NCBI GenBank assembly: GCA_033026295.1
Contig: CM065169.1
Location: forward strand, 5,838,932 to 5,902,931
Length of the DNA: 64,000 bases
Source: Channa striata
Lineage: Eukaryota > Chordata > Actinopteri > Anabantiformes > Channidae
Direction: 5' to 3'
Part shown: piece by piece, positions 43,667 through 57,600 of the stretch
How the letters are laid out: every line of letters starts with the position of its first letter
Position numbering within the stretch: the stretch's first letter is position 1
Notes under the pieces: model-generated
Seen by the model: the letters and a program-made list of their open reading frames with translations, nothing else
The model's database searches: none
What the model was told of the DNA's origin: nothing
Position numbers and translations under genes: made by a program

Positions 43667-46600
43667 GAAAAGAAGGCAGACACAGTTTTATTTGAGTTTG
43701 GTGCAGAAATTGTTAATTACAAGCTTGGCTTCAAAACAGCAATTTCTCGCTGAGAAAAGGCGATTGCGAGCATAAAAGGATGCTGGAATTACATACATTT
43801 ACTGTCTTTTAAGGAAACATCCCACAAGCTGTTTATATGTTCTGCAGAGTGCTGTTAGGCTAAATAAGAAAGTAGGCACAGTTTTATTTGAGTTTGGTGC
43901 AGAAATTGTTAAATACAAGCTTGGCTTCAAAACAGCATTTTCTCGCTGAGAAAAGGCGATTGCGAGCGTAAAATGATGCTTCAATTACATGGATTTACTG
44001 TTTTATAAGGAAACATCCCACAAGCTTATTTTCAGTCTCTCCTGAGTGGATTTAGGCTAAATAAGAAAGCAAACACAGTTTTATTTGAGTCTGGTGCAGA
44101 AATTGTTAAATACAAGCTTAGCTTTAAAACAGCATTTCCTGGCTGAGAAAAGGCGATTGCGAGCATAAAAGGATGCTAGAGTTACTGTCTTTTAAGGAAA
44201 CATCCCACAAGCTTATTTTCAGTCTCTCCTAAGTGTATTTAGGCTAAATAAGAAAGCAAACACAGTTTTATTTGAGTCTGGTGCAGAAATTGTTAAATAC
44301 AAGCTTTGCTTTAAAATAGCATTTTCTCGCTGAGAAAAGGCGATTGCGAGCATAAAAGGATGCTAGAGTTACTGTCTTTTAAGGAAACATCCCACAAGCT
44401 TATTTTCAGTCTCTCTTAAGTGTATTTAGGCTAAATAAGAAGGCAGACACAGTTTTATTTGAGTCGTGCAGAAATTGTTAAATACAAGCTTGGCTTCAAA
44501 ACAGCATTTTCTCGCTGAGAAAAGGCGATTGCGAGCGTAAAATGATGCTTCAATTACATGCATTTACTGTCTTTTAAGGAAACATCCCACAAGCTTATTT
44601 TCTGTCTCTCCTACATGGATTTAGGCTAAATAAGAAGGCAGACACACTTTTATTTGAATTTGGTGCAGAAATTGTTAAATACAAGCTTTGCTTTAAAACA
44701 GCATTTATTCGCTGAGAAAAGGCGATTGCGAGCTTAAAAGGATGCTGGAATAACTGTCTTTTAAGGAAACACCCCACAAGCTTATTTTCAGTCTCTCCTG
44801 AGTATATTTAGGCTAAATGAGAAGGCAGACACAGATTTATTTGAGTTTGGTGCAGAAATTGTTAAATACCATCTTGGCTTCAAAACAGCCTTTCCTTGCT
44901 GAGAAAAGGGGATTGTGAGCATAAAAGGATGCTTGAATTACATGCATTTACTGTCTTTTAAGGAAACACCCCACAATCTGTTTATATGTTTTGCTGAGTG
45001 GATTTAGGCTAAATAAGAAGGCAGACACAGTTTTATTGAAGTCGTGCAGAAATTGTTAAATACAAGCTTGGCTTCAAAACAGCATTTTCTCGCTGAGAAA
45101 AGGCGATTGCGAGCGTAAAATGATGCTTCAATTACATGCATTTACTGTCTTTTAAGGAAACATCCCACAAGCTTATTTTCTTTCTCTTCTGAGTGGATTT
45201 AGGCTAAATAAGAAGGCAGACACAGTTTTATTTGAGTCGTGCAGAAATTGTTAAATACAAGCTTTGCTTTAAAACAGCATTTTCTCGCTGAGAAAAGGCG
45301 ATTGCGAGGATAAAAGGATGCTGGAATTACATAGATTTACTGTTTTATAAGGAAACATCCCACAAGCTTATTTTCAGTCTCTCCTGAGTGTATTTAGGCT
45401 AAATAAGAAAGCAAACACAGTTTTATTTGAGTCTGGTGCAGAAATTATTAAATACAAGCTTAGCTTTAAAACAGCATTTCCTGGCTGAGAAAAGGCGATT
45501 GCGAGCATAAACGGATGCTGGAGTTACTGTCTTTTAAGGAAACATCCCACAAGCTTATTTTCAGTCTCTCCTGAGTGTATTTAGGCTAAATAAGAAGGCA
45601 GACACAGTTTTATTTGAGTCGTGCAGAAATTGTTAAATACAAGCTTTGCTTCAAAATAGCATTTTCTCGCTGAGAAAAGGCGATTGCGAGCGCATAAATG
45701 ATGCTTCAATTACATGCATTTACTGTCTTTTAAGGAAACATCCCACAAGCTTATTTTCTTTCTCTCCTGAGTGGATTTAGGCTAAATAAGAAGGCAGACA
45801 CACTTTTATTTGAATTCGATGCAGAAATTGTTAAATACAAGCTTTGCTTTAAAACAGCATTTACCTGCTGAGAAAAGGCGATTGCGAGCACAAAAGGATG
45901 CTGGAATTACATTGATTTACTGTTTTATAAGGAAACATCCCACAAACTTATTGTATGTCTCTCCTGAGTGGATTTAGGCTAAATAAGAAGGCAGACACAG
46001 TTTTATTTGAGTTTGGTTCAGAAATTGTTAAATAAAAGGTTGGCTTCAAAACAATATTTCTCGCTGAGAAAAGGCGATTGCGAGCATAAAAGGTTGCTGG
46101 AGTTACTGTCTTTTAATGAAACACCCCACAAGCTTATTTTTAGTGTCTCCTGAGTGTATTTAGGCTAAATAAGAAGGCAAACACAGTTTTATTTGAGTCG
46201 TGCAGAAATTGTTAAATACAAGCTTGGCTTCGAAACAGCATTTTCTCGCTGAGAAAAGGCGATTGTGAGCATAAAAGGATGCTTGAATAACATGCATTTA
46301 CTGTCTTTTAAGGAAACATCCCACAAGATTATTTTCAGTCTCTCCTGAGTGGATTTAGGCTAAATAAGAAGGCAGACGCAGTTTTATTTGAGTTTGGTGC
46401 AGAAATTGTTAAATACAAGCTTTGCATTAAAACAGCATTTTTTCGCTGAGAAAAGGATTGCGAGCACAAAAGGATGATTGAATTACATGCATTTACTGTC
46501 TTTAAGGAAACATCCCCTGAGCTTTTTTATATGTTCTGCAGAGTGCTGTTAGGCTAAATAAGAAAGTAGACACAGTTTTATTTGAGTTTGGTGCAGAAAT

Positions 46601-48483
46601 TGTTAAATACAAGCTTGGCTTCAAAACAGCATTTTCTCGCTGAGAAAAGGCGATTGCGAACATAAAATGATGCTGGAATTACATACATTTACTGTCTTTT
46701 AAGGAAACATCCCACAAGCTGTTTATATGTTCTGATGAGTGGATTTAGGCTAAATAAGAAGGCAGACACAGTTTTATTTGAGTCTGGTGCAGAAATTGTT
46801 AAATACCAGCTTAGCTTTAAAACAGCATTTCCTCGCTGAGAAAAGGCGATTGTGAGCATAAAGGATGCTGGAATAACTGTCTTATAAAGAAAACATCCCA
46901 CAAGCTTGTTTATAAGTTCTGCTGAGTGGATGTAGGCTAAATAAGAAGGCAGACACAGTTTTATTTGAGTTTGGTGCAGAAATTGTTAAATACAAGCTTG
47001 GCTTCAAAACAGCATTTTCTCACTGAGAAAAGGCGATTAAGCATAAAAAGGATGCTTGAATTACATGCATTTACTGTCTTTTAAAGAAACATCCCACAAA
47101 CTCATCGTATGTCTCTCCTGAGTGGATTTAGGCTAAATAAGAAGGCAGACACAGTTTTATTTGAGTTTGGTTCAGAAATTATTAAATACAAGCTTGGCTT
47201 CAAAACAGCATTTCCTGGCTGAGAAAAGGCGATTGCGAGCATAAAAGGATGCTTGAATAACTGTCTTTAAAGGAAACATCCCACAAGCTTTTTTATACGT
47301 TCTGTTGAGTGGATTTAGGCTAAATAAGAAGGCAGAATCAGTTTCATTTGAGTTTGGTTCAGAAATTGTTAAATACAAGCTTGGCTTCAAAACAACATTT
47401 CCTCGCTTAGAAAAGGCGATTGCGAGCATAAAAGGATGCTTGAATTACATGCATTTACTGTCTTTTAAGGAAACATCCCACGAGCTTGTTTATATGTTCT
47501 GCTGAGTGGATTTAGGCTAAATAAGAAGGCAGACACAGTTTTATTTGAGTTTGGTGCAGAAATTGTTAAATACAAGCTTGGCTTCAAAACAGCATTTTCT
47601 CGCTGAGAAAATGCGATTGCGAGCGTAAAAGCATGCTTGAATTACTGACATTTACTGTCTTTTAAGGAAACATCCCACAAGCTTATTTTCAGTCTCTCCT
47701 GAGTGGATTTAGGCTAAATAAGAAGGCAGACACAGTTTTATTTTAATCTGGTGTAGAAATTGTTAAATACAAGATTTGCTTTAAAACAGCATTTCCTGCC
47801 TGAGAAAAGTCGATTGCGAGCTTAAAAGGAAGCTGGAGTTACATGCATTTACTGTATTATAAGGAAACATCCCACGAGCTTGTTTATATGTTCTGCTGAG
47901 TGTATTTAGGCTAAATAAGAAGGCAGACACAGTTTTATTTGAGGTGTGCAGAAGTTGTTAAATACAAGCTTTGCTTCAAAACTGCATTTTCTCGCTGAGA
48001 AAAGGCGATTGCGAGCATAAAAGGATGCTTGAATAACTGTCTTTTAAGGAATCATCCCACAAGCTTGTTTATAAGTTCTGCTGAGTGGATTTAGGCTAAA
48101 TAAGAAGGCAGAAACAGTTTTATTTGAATCTGGTGCAGAAATTGTTAAATACAAGCTTTGCCTCAAAACAGCATTTCTTCGCTGAGAAAAGGCGGTTGCG
48201 AGCATAAAAGGATGCTGGAATAACTGTCTTTTAAGGAAACATCCCACAAGCTTGTTTATATGTTCTGCTGAGTGGATTTAGGCTAAATAAGAAGGCAGGC
48301 ACAGTTTTATTTGAGTTTGGTGCAGAAATTGTTAAATACAAGCTTGGCTTCAAAACAGCATTTTCTCGCTGAGAAAAGGCGATTGCGAGCATAAAAGGAT
48401 GTTTGAATTACTGACATTTACTGTCTTTTAAGGAAACATCCCACAAGCTTATTTTCAGTCTCTCCTGAGTGGATTTAGGCTAA

Positions 48484-51400
48484 ATAAGAAGGCAGACACA
48501 GTTTTATTTGAGTCGTGCAGAAATTGTTAAATACAAGCTTGGCTTCAAAACGGCACTTTCTTGCTGAGAAAAGGCGATTGCGAGCATAAAAGGATGCTTG
48601 AATAACTGTCTTTTAAGGAAACATCCCACAAGCTTATTTATATGTTTTGCTGAGCGGATTTAGGTTAAATAAGAAGGCAGACACACTTTTATTTTAGTTT
48701 GGTGCAGAAATTGTTAAATACAAGCTGTGTTCAAAACAGCATTTTCTCGCTGAGAAAAGGCGATTACAGCATAAAAGGATGCTTGAATTACATGCATTTA
48801 CTGTCTTTTAAGGAAACATCCCACAAGCTTATTTTCAGTCTCTTCTAAATGTGTATTTAGGCTAAATAAGAAGGCAGACACAGTTTTATTTGAGTTGTGC
48901 AGAAGTTGTTAAATACAAGCTTGGCTTCAAAACAGCATTTTCTCGCTGAGAAAAGGCGATTGCGAGCACAAAAGGATGCTTGAATTAGATGCATTTACTG
49001 TCTTTTAAGGAAACATCCCACAAGCTTGTTTATATGTTCTACTGAGTGGATTCAGGCTAAATAAGAAGGCAGACACAGTTTTATTTGAGTTTGGTGCAGA
49101 AAATGTTAAATACAAGCTTGTCTTCAAAACAGCATTTTCTCACTGAGAAACGGCGATTGCGAGCATAAAAGGATGGTTGAATTACATGCATTTACTGTCT
49201 TTTAAGGAAACATCCACCAAGCTTCTTTATATGTTCTGCTGAGTGTATTTAGGCTAAATAAGAAGGCAGACACAGTTTTATTTGAGTTTGGTGCAGAAAT
49301 TGTTAAATACAAGCTTTGCTTCAAAACAGCATTTCCTCGCTGAGAAAAGGCGATTGTGAGCATAAAAGGATGCTGGAATGACTGTCTTTAAAGGAAACAT
49401 CCCACAAGCTTATTTATATGTTTTGCTGAGCGGATTTAGGTTAAATAAGAAGGCAGACACAGTTTTATTTGAGTTTTGTGCAGAAATTGTTAAATACAAG
49501 CTTGGCTTCAAAACAGCATTTTCTCGCTGAGAAAAGGCGATTACGAGCATAAAAGGATGCTTGAATTACATGCATTTACTGTCTTTTAAGGAAACATCCC
49601 ACAAGCTTATTTTCAGTCTCTCCTGGGTGGATTTAGGCTAAATAAGAAAGCAGACACAGTTTTATTTGAGTTTGGTGCAGAAATTGTTAAATACAAGTTT
49701 GGCTTCAAAACAGCATTTTCTCGCCGAGAAAAGGCGATTATGAGCATAAAAGGATGCTTGAATTACATATATTTACTGTCTTTTAAGGAAACATCCCACA
49801 AGCTTATTTTCAGTCTCTTCTGAGTGTATTTAGGTTAAATAAGAAGGCAGACACAGTTTTATTTGAGTTTGGTGCAGAAATTGTTAAATACATGCTTGGC
49901 TTCAAAACAGCATTTTCTCGCTGAGAAAGGTGATTGTGAGCATAAAAGGATGCTTGAATTACATGCATGTACTGTCTTTTAAGGAAACATCCCACAAGCT
50001 TGTTTATATGTTCTGCTGAGTGGATTCAGGCTAAATAAGAAGGCAGACACAGTTTTATTTGTGTTTGGTGCAGAAATTGTTAAATACAAGCTTGTCTTCA
50101 AAACAGCATTTTCTCACTGAGAAAAGGCGATTGCAAGCACAAAAGGATGCTGGAATGACTGTCTTTAAAGGAAACATCCCACAAGCTTATTTATATGTTT
50201 TGCTGAGTGGATTTAGGTTAAATAAGAAAGCAGACACAGTTTTATTTGAGTCGTGCAGAAATTGTTAAATACAAGCTTGGCTTCAAAACGGCACTTTCTT
50301 GCTGAGAAAAGGCGATTGCGAGCATAAAAGGATGCTTGAATAACTGTCTTTTAAGGAAACATCCCACAAGCTTATTTATATGTTTTGCTGAGCGGATTTA
50401 GGTTAAATAAGAAGGCAGACACACTTTTATTTTAGTTTGGTGCAGAAATTGTTAAATACAAGCTGTGTTCAAAACAGCATTTTCTCGCTGAGAAAAGGCG
50501 ATTGCGAGCATAAAAGGATGCTTGAATTACATGCATTTACTGTCTTTTAAGGAAACATCCCACAAGCTTATTTTCAGTCTCTTCTAAATGTGTATTTAGG
50601 CTAAATAAGAAGGCAGACACAGTTTTATTTGAGTTGTGCAGAAGTTGTTAAATACAAGCTTGGCTTCAAAACAGCATTTTCTCGCTGAGAAAAGGCGATT
50701 ACACACAAAAGGATGCTTGAATTAGATGCATTTACTGTCTTTTAAGGAAACATCCCACAAGCTTGTTTATATGTTCTACTGAGTGGATTCAGGCTAAATA
50801 AGAAGGCAGACACAGTTTTATTTGAGTTTGGTGCAGAAAATGTTAAATACAAGCTTGTCTTCAAAACAGCATTTTCTCACTGAGAAAAGGCGATTATGAG
50901 CATAAAAGGATGGTTGAATTACATGCATTTACTGTCTTTTAAGGAAACATCCACCAAGCTTCTTTATATGTTCTGCTGAGTGTATTTAGGCTAAATAAGA
51001 AGGCAGACACAGTTTTATTTGAGTTTGGTGCAGAAATTGTTAAATACAAGCTTTGCTTCAAAACAGCATTTCCTCGCTGAGAAAAGGCGATTGTGAGCAT
51101 AAAAGGATGCTGGAATGACTGTCTTTAAAGGAAACATCCCACAAGCTTATTTATATGTTTTGCTGAGCGGATTTAGGTTAAATAAGAAGGCAGACACAGT
51201 TTTATTTGAGTTTTGTGCAGAAATTGTTAAATACAAGCTTGGCTTCAAAACAGCATTTTCTCGCTGAGAAAAGGCGATTCGAGCATAAAAGGATGCTTGA
51301 ATTACATGCATTTACTGTCTTTTAAGGAAACATCCCACAAGCTTATTTTCAGTCTCTCCTGGGTGGATTTAGGCTAAATAAGAAAGCAGACACAGTTTTA

Positions 51401-51957
51401 TTTGAGTTTGGTGCAGAAATTGTTAAATACAAGTTTGGCTTCAAAACAGCATTTTCTCGCCGAGAAAAGCGATTACAGAGCATAAAAGGATGCTTGAATT
51501 ACATATATTTACTGTCTTTTAAGGAAACATCCCACAAGCTTATTTTCAGTCTCTTCTGAGTGTATTTAGGTTAAATAAGAAGGCAGACACAGTTTTATTT
51601 GAGTTTGGTGCAGAAATTGTTAAATACATGCTTGGCTTCAAAACAGCATTTTCTCGCTGAGAAAGGTGATTGTGAGCATAAAAGGATGCTTGAATTACAT
51701 GCATGTACTGTCTTTTAAGGAAACATCCCACAAGCTTGTTTATATGTTCTGCTGAGTGGATTCAGGCTAAATAAGAAGGCAGACACAGTTTTATTTGTGT
51801 TTGGTGCAGAAATTGTTAAATACAAGCTTGTCTTCAAAACAGCATTTTCTCACTGAGAAAAGGCGATTGCAAGCACAAAAGGATGCTGGAATGACTGTCT
51901 TTAAAGGAAACATCCCACAAGCTTATTTATATGTTTTGCTGAGTGGATTTAGGTTAA
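48484..51957 (+). repeat. Tandem 1.74-kb higher-order duplication
   Basis: Copy 1 about 48484-50220, copy 2 about 50221-51957. Shared rare variants keep one offset of 1736-1738 bp: ACGGCACTTTCTTGCTGAG (48550/50288), ACACACTTTTATTTTAG, TACAAGCTGTGTTC, CTTCTAAATGTGTATTTAGG and AAGTTTGGCTTC. Each copy holds nine monomers. The near-identity, including single-base variants, indicates a recent event. Confidence 0.9.
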
Positions 51958-52587
51958 ATAAGAAGGCAGACACAGTTTTATTTGAGTTTGGTGCAGAAAT
52001 TGTTAAATACAAGCTTGGCTTCAAAACAGCATTTTCTCGCTGAGAAAAGGCAATTACGAGCATAAAAGGATGCTTAAATTACATGCATTTACTGTCTTTT
52101 AAGGAAACATCCCACATACTTATTTTCAGTCTCTTCTGGGTGGATTTAGGCTAAATAAGAAGGCAGACACAGTTTTATTTGAGTTTGGTGCAGAAATTGT
52201 TAAATACAAGCTTGGCTTCAAAACAGCATTTTCTCGCTGAGAAAAGGCGATTGCGAGCATAAAAGGATGCTTGAATTACATGCATTTACTGTCTTTTAAG
52301 GAAACATCCCACAAGCTTATTTTCAGTCTCTCCTGGGTGGATTTAGGCTAAATAAGAAGGCAGACACAGTTTTATTTGAGTTTGGTGCAGAAATTGTTAA
52401 ATACAAGCTTGGCTTCAAAACAGCATTTTCTCGCCGAGAAAAGGCGATTGTGAACATAAAAGGATGCTTGAATTACATGCATGTACTGTCTTTTAAGGAA
52501 ACATCCCACAAGCTTGTTTATATGTTCTGCTAAGTGGATTTAGGCTAAATAAGAAGGCAGACACAGTTTTATTTGAGTTTGGTGCAG

Positions 52588-52614
52588 AAATTCAATTCAA
52601 TTCAATTTATGCTT
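52588..52614. repeat. Truncated monomer with TTCAA-repeat scar
   Basis: After GGTGCAGAA the monomer is replaced by ATTCAATTCAATTCAATTTA and resumes at TGCTTGAATTAC; about 90 bp are missing. The inserted pentanucleotide resembles the reversed L2 tail. Confidence 0.75.
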
Positions 52615-54639
52615 GAATTACATGCATTTACTGTCTTTTAAGGAAACATCCCACAAGCTTATTTTCAGTCTCTCCTGGGTGGATTTAGGCTAAATAAGAA
52701 GGCAGACACAGTTTTATTTGAGTTTGGTGCAGAAATTGTTAAATACAAGCTTTGCTTTAAAACAGTATTTTCTCGCTGAGAAAAGGCGATTGCGAGCACA
52801 AAAGGATGCTTGAATTACATGCATTTACTGTCCTTTAAGGAAACATCCCACAAGCTTGTTCATATGTTCTGCTGAGCGGATTTAGGCTAAATAAGAAGGC
52901 AGACACAGTTTTATTTGAGTTTGGTGCAGAAGTTGTTAAATACAAGCTTTGCTTCAAAACTGCATTTTCTCGCTGAGAAAAGGCGATTGAGCATAAAAGG
53001 ATGCTTGAATAACTGTCTTTTAAGGAATCATCCCACAAGCTTGTTTATAAGTTCTGCTGAGTGGATTTAGGCTAAATAAGAAGGCAGAAACAGTTTTATT
53101 TGAATCTGGTGCAGAAATTGTTAAATACAAGCTTTGCCTCAAAACAGCATTTCTTCGCTGAGAAAAGGCGATTGCGAGCATAAAAGGATGCTGGAAAACT
53201 GTCTTTTAAGGAAACATCCCACAAGCTTGTTTATATGTTCTGCTGAGTGGATTTAGGCTAAATAAGAAGGCAGGCACAGTTTTATTTGAGTTTGGTGCAG
53301 AAATTGTTAAATACAAGCTTGGCTTCAAAACAGCATTTTCTCGTTGAGAAAAGGCGATTAAGCATAAAAGGATGTTTGAATTACTGACATTTACTGTCTT
53401 TTAAGGAAACATCCCACAAGCTTATTTTCAGTCTCTCCTGAGTGGATTTAGGCTAAATAAGAAGGCAGACACAGTTTTATTTGAGTCGTGCAGAAGTTGT
53501 TAAATACAAGCTTGGCTTCAAAACAGCACTTTCTTGCTGAGAAAAGGCGATTGCGAGCATAAAAGGATGCTTGAATAACTGTCTTTTAAGGAAACATCCC
53601 ACAAGCTTATTTATATGTTTTGCTGAGCGGATTTAGGTTAAATAAGAAGGCAGACACACTTTTTTTTTAGTTTGGTCAGAAATTGTTAAATACAAGCTGT
53701 CTTCAAAACAGCATTTTCTCGCTGAGAAAAGGCGATTATGAGCATAAAAAGGATGCTTGAATTACATGCATTTACTGTCTTTTAAGGAAACATCCCACAA
53801 GCTTATTTTCAGTCTCTTCTAAATGTGTATTTAGGCTAAATAAGAAGGCAGACACAGTTTTATTTGAGCCGTGCAGAAGTTGTTAAATACAAGCTTGGCT
53901 TCAAAACAGCATTTTCTCGCTGAGAAAAGGCGATTGCGAGCACAAAAGGATGCTTGAATTAGATGCATTTACTGTCTTTTAAGGAAACATCCCACAAGCT
54001 TGTTTATATGTTCTGCTGAGTGGATTCATGCTAAATAAGAAGGCAGACACAGTTTTATTTGAGTTTGGTGCAGAAAATGTTAAATACAAGCTTGTCTTCA
54101 AAACAGCATTTTCTCACTGAGAAAAGGCGATTGCGAGCACAAAAGGATGCTGGAATGACTGTCTTTAAAGGAAACATCCCACAAACTTATTTATATGTTT
54201 TGCTGAGCGGATTTAGGTTAAATAAGAAGGCAGACACAGTTTTATTTGAGTTTGGTGCAGAAGTTGTTAAATACAAACTTTGCTTCAAAACAGCATTTTC
54301 TCGCTGAGAAAAGGCGATTGCGAGCATAAAAGGATGGTTGAATTACATGCATTTACTGTCTTTTAAGGAAACATCCCACAAGCTTATTTTCAGTCTCTCC
54401 TGAGTGGATTTAGGCTAAATAAGAAGGGAGACACAGTTTTATTTTAATCTGGTGCAGAATATGTTAAATACAAGATTTGCTTTAAAATAGCATTTCCTCG
54501 CTGAGAAAAGGCGATTGCGACCATAAAAGGATGCTGGAATAACTGTCTTTTAAGGAAACATCCCACAAGCTTTTTTATACGTTCTATTGAGTGGATTTAG
54601 GCTAAATAAGAAGGCAGACACAGTTTTATTTGAGTTTGG

Positions 54640-57600
54640 TGCAGAAATTGTTAAATACAAGCTTGTCTTCAAAACAGCATTTTCTCACTGAGAAAAGGCG
54701 ATTGCGAGCATAAAAGGATGGTTGAATTACATGCATTTACTGTCTTTTAAGGAAACATCCACCAAGCTTGTTTATATGTTCTGCTGAGTGTATTTAGGCT
54801 AAATAAGAAGGCAGACACAGTTTTATTTGAGTTTGGTGCAGAAATTGTTAAATACAAGCTTTGCTTCAAAACAGCATTTCCTCGCTGCGAAAAGGCGATT
54901 GTGAGCATAAAAGGATGCTGGAATGACTGTCTTTAAAGGAAACATCCCACAAGCTTATTTATATGTTTTGCTGAGCGGATTTAGGTTAAATAAGAAGGCA
55001 GACACAGTTTTATTTGAGTTTGGTGCAGAAATTGTTAAATACAAGCTTGGCTTCAAAACAGCATTTTCTCGCTGAGAAAAGGCGATTACGAGCATAAAAG
55101 GATGCTTGAATTACATGCATTTACTGTCTTTTAAGGAAACATCCCACAAGCTTATTTTCAGTCTCTTCTGGGTGGATTTAGGCTAAATAAGAAGGCAGAC
55201 ACAGTTTTATTTGAGTTTGGTGCAGAAATTGTTAAATACGAGCTTGGCTTCAAAACAGCATTTTCTCGCTGAGAAAAGAAGATTGCGAGCATAAAAGGAT
55301 GCTTGAATTACATGCATTTACTGTCTTTTAAGGAAACATCCCACAAGCTTATTTTCAGTCTCTCCTGGGTGGATTTAGGCTAAATAAGAAGGCAGACACA
55401 GTTTTATTTGAGTTTGGTGCAGAAAAGGCAATTGCGAGCATAAAAGGATGCTTGAATTACATGCATACTCTGTCTTTTAAGGAAACATCCCACAAGCTTA
55501 TTTTCAGTCTCTCCTGAGTGGATTTAGGCTAAATAAGAAGGCAGACACAGTTTTATTTGAGTTTGGTGCAGAAATTGTTAAATACAAGCTTGGCTTAAAA
55601 ACAGCATTTTCTCGCTGAGAAAAGGCGAAAAGTCATATAAAAGGATGCTTGAATTATATGCATTTACTGTCTTTTAAGGAAACATCCCACGAGCTTGTTT
55701 ATATGTTCTGCTGAGTGGATTTAGGCTAAATAAGAACGCAGACACAGTTTTATTTGAATCTGGTGCAGAAATTGTTAAATACATGCTTGTCTTCAAAACA
55801 GCATTTTCTCGCTGAGAAAAGGCAATTGCGAGCATAAAAGGATGCTTGAATTACATGCATACTCTGTCTTTTAAGGAAACATCCCACAAGCTTATTTTCA
55901 GTCTCTCCTGAGTGTATTTAGGCTAAATAAGAAGGCAGACACAGTTTTATTTGAGTTTGGTGCAGAAATTGTTAAATACAAACTTGGCTTAAAAACAGCA
56001 TTTTCTTGCAGAGAAAAGGCGATTGCGAGCATAAAAGGATGGTTGAATTACATGCATTTACTGTCTTTTAAGGAAACATCCCACAAGCTTGTTTATAAGT
56101 TCTGCTGAGTGGATGTAGGCTAAATAAGAAGGGAGACACAGTTTTATTTGAGTTTGGTGCAGAAATTGTTAAATACAAGCTTGGCTTCAAAACAGCATTT
56201 TCTCGCGGAGAAAAGGCGATTAAGCATAAAGGGATGCTTGAATTACATGCATTTACTGTCTTTTAAGGAAACATCCCACAAGCTTATTTTCAGTCTCTCC
56301 TGGGTGGATTTAGGCTAAATAAGAAGGCAGACACAGTTTTATTTGAGTTTGGTGCAGAAATTGTTAAATACAAGCTTTGCTTTAAAACAGTATTTTCTCG
56401 CTGACAAAAGGCGATTGCGAGCACAAAAGGATGCTTGAATTACATGTATTTACTGTCTTTTAAGGAAAAATCCAACAAGCTTGTTCATATGTTCTGCTGA
56501 GTGGATTTAGGCTAAATAAGAAGGCAGACACAGTTTTATTTAAGTTTGGTGCAGAAGTTGTTAAATACAAGCTTTGCTTCAAAACTGCATTTTCTCGCTG
56601 AGAAAAGGCGATTGCGAGCATAAAAGGATGCTTGAATAACTGTCTTTTAAGGAATCATCCCACAAGCTTGTTTATAAGTTCTGCTGAGTGGATTTAGGCT
56701 AAATAAGAAGGCAGACAAAGTTTTTTTTTAATCTGTTGCAGAAATTGTTAAATACAAGCTTTGCCTCAAAACAGCATTTCTTCGCTGAGAAAAGGCGGTT
56801 GCGAGCATAAAAGGATGCTGGAATTACATCCATTTACTTTCTTTTAAGGAAACATCCCACAAGCTTGTTTATAAGTTCTGCTGAGTGTATTTAGGCTAAA
56901 TAAGAAGGCAGACACAGTTTTATTTGAGTTTGGTGCAGAAATTGTTAAATACAAGCTTGTCTTCAAAACAGCATTTTCTCACTGAGAAAAGGCGATTGCG
57001 AGCATAAAAGGATGGTTGAATTACATGCATTTACTGTCTTTTAAGGAAACATCCAACAAGGTTGTTTATATGTTCTGCTGAGTGTATTTAGGCTAAATAA
57101 GAAGGCAGACACAGTTTTATTTGAGTTTGGTGCAGAAATTGTTAAATACAAGCTTTGCTTCAAAACAGCATTTCCTCGCTGAGAAAAGGCGATTGTGAGC
57201 ATAAAAGGATGCTGGAATGACTGTCTTTAAAGGAAACATCCCACAAGCTTATTTATATGTTTTGCTGAGCGGATTTAGGTTAAATAAGAAGGCAGACACA
57301 GTTTTATTTGAGTTTGGTGCAGAAATTGTTAAATACAAGATTGGCTTCAAAACAGCATTTTCTCGCTGAGAAAAGGCGATTACGAGCATAAAAGGATGGT
57401 TGAATTACATGCATTTACTGTCTTTTAAGGAAACATCCCACAAGCTTATTTTCGATCTCTTCTGGGTGGATTTAGGCTAAATAAGAAGGCAGATACAGTT
57501 TTATTTGAGTTTGGTGCAGAAATTGTTAAATAGAAGCTTGGCTTCAAAACAGCATTTTCTCGCTGAGAAAAGGCGATTATGAGCATAAAAAAAGGATGCT

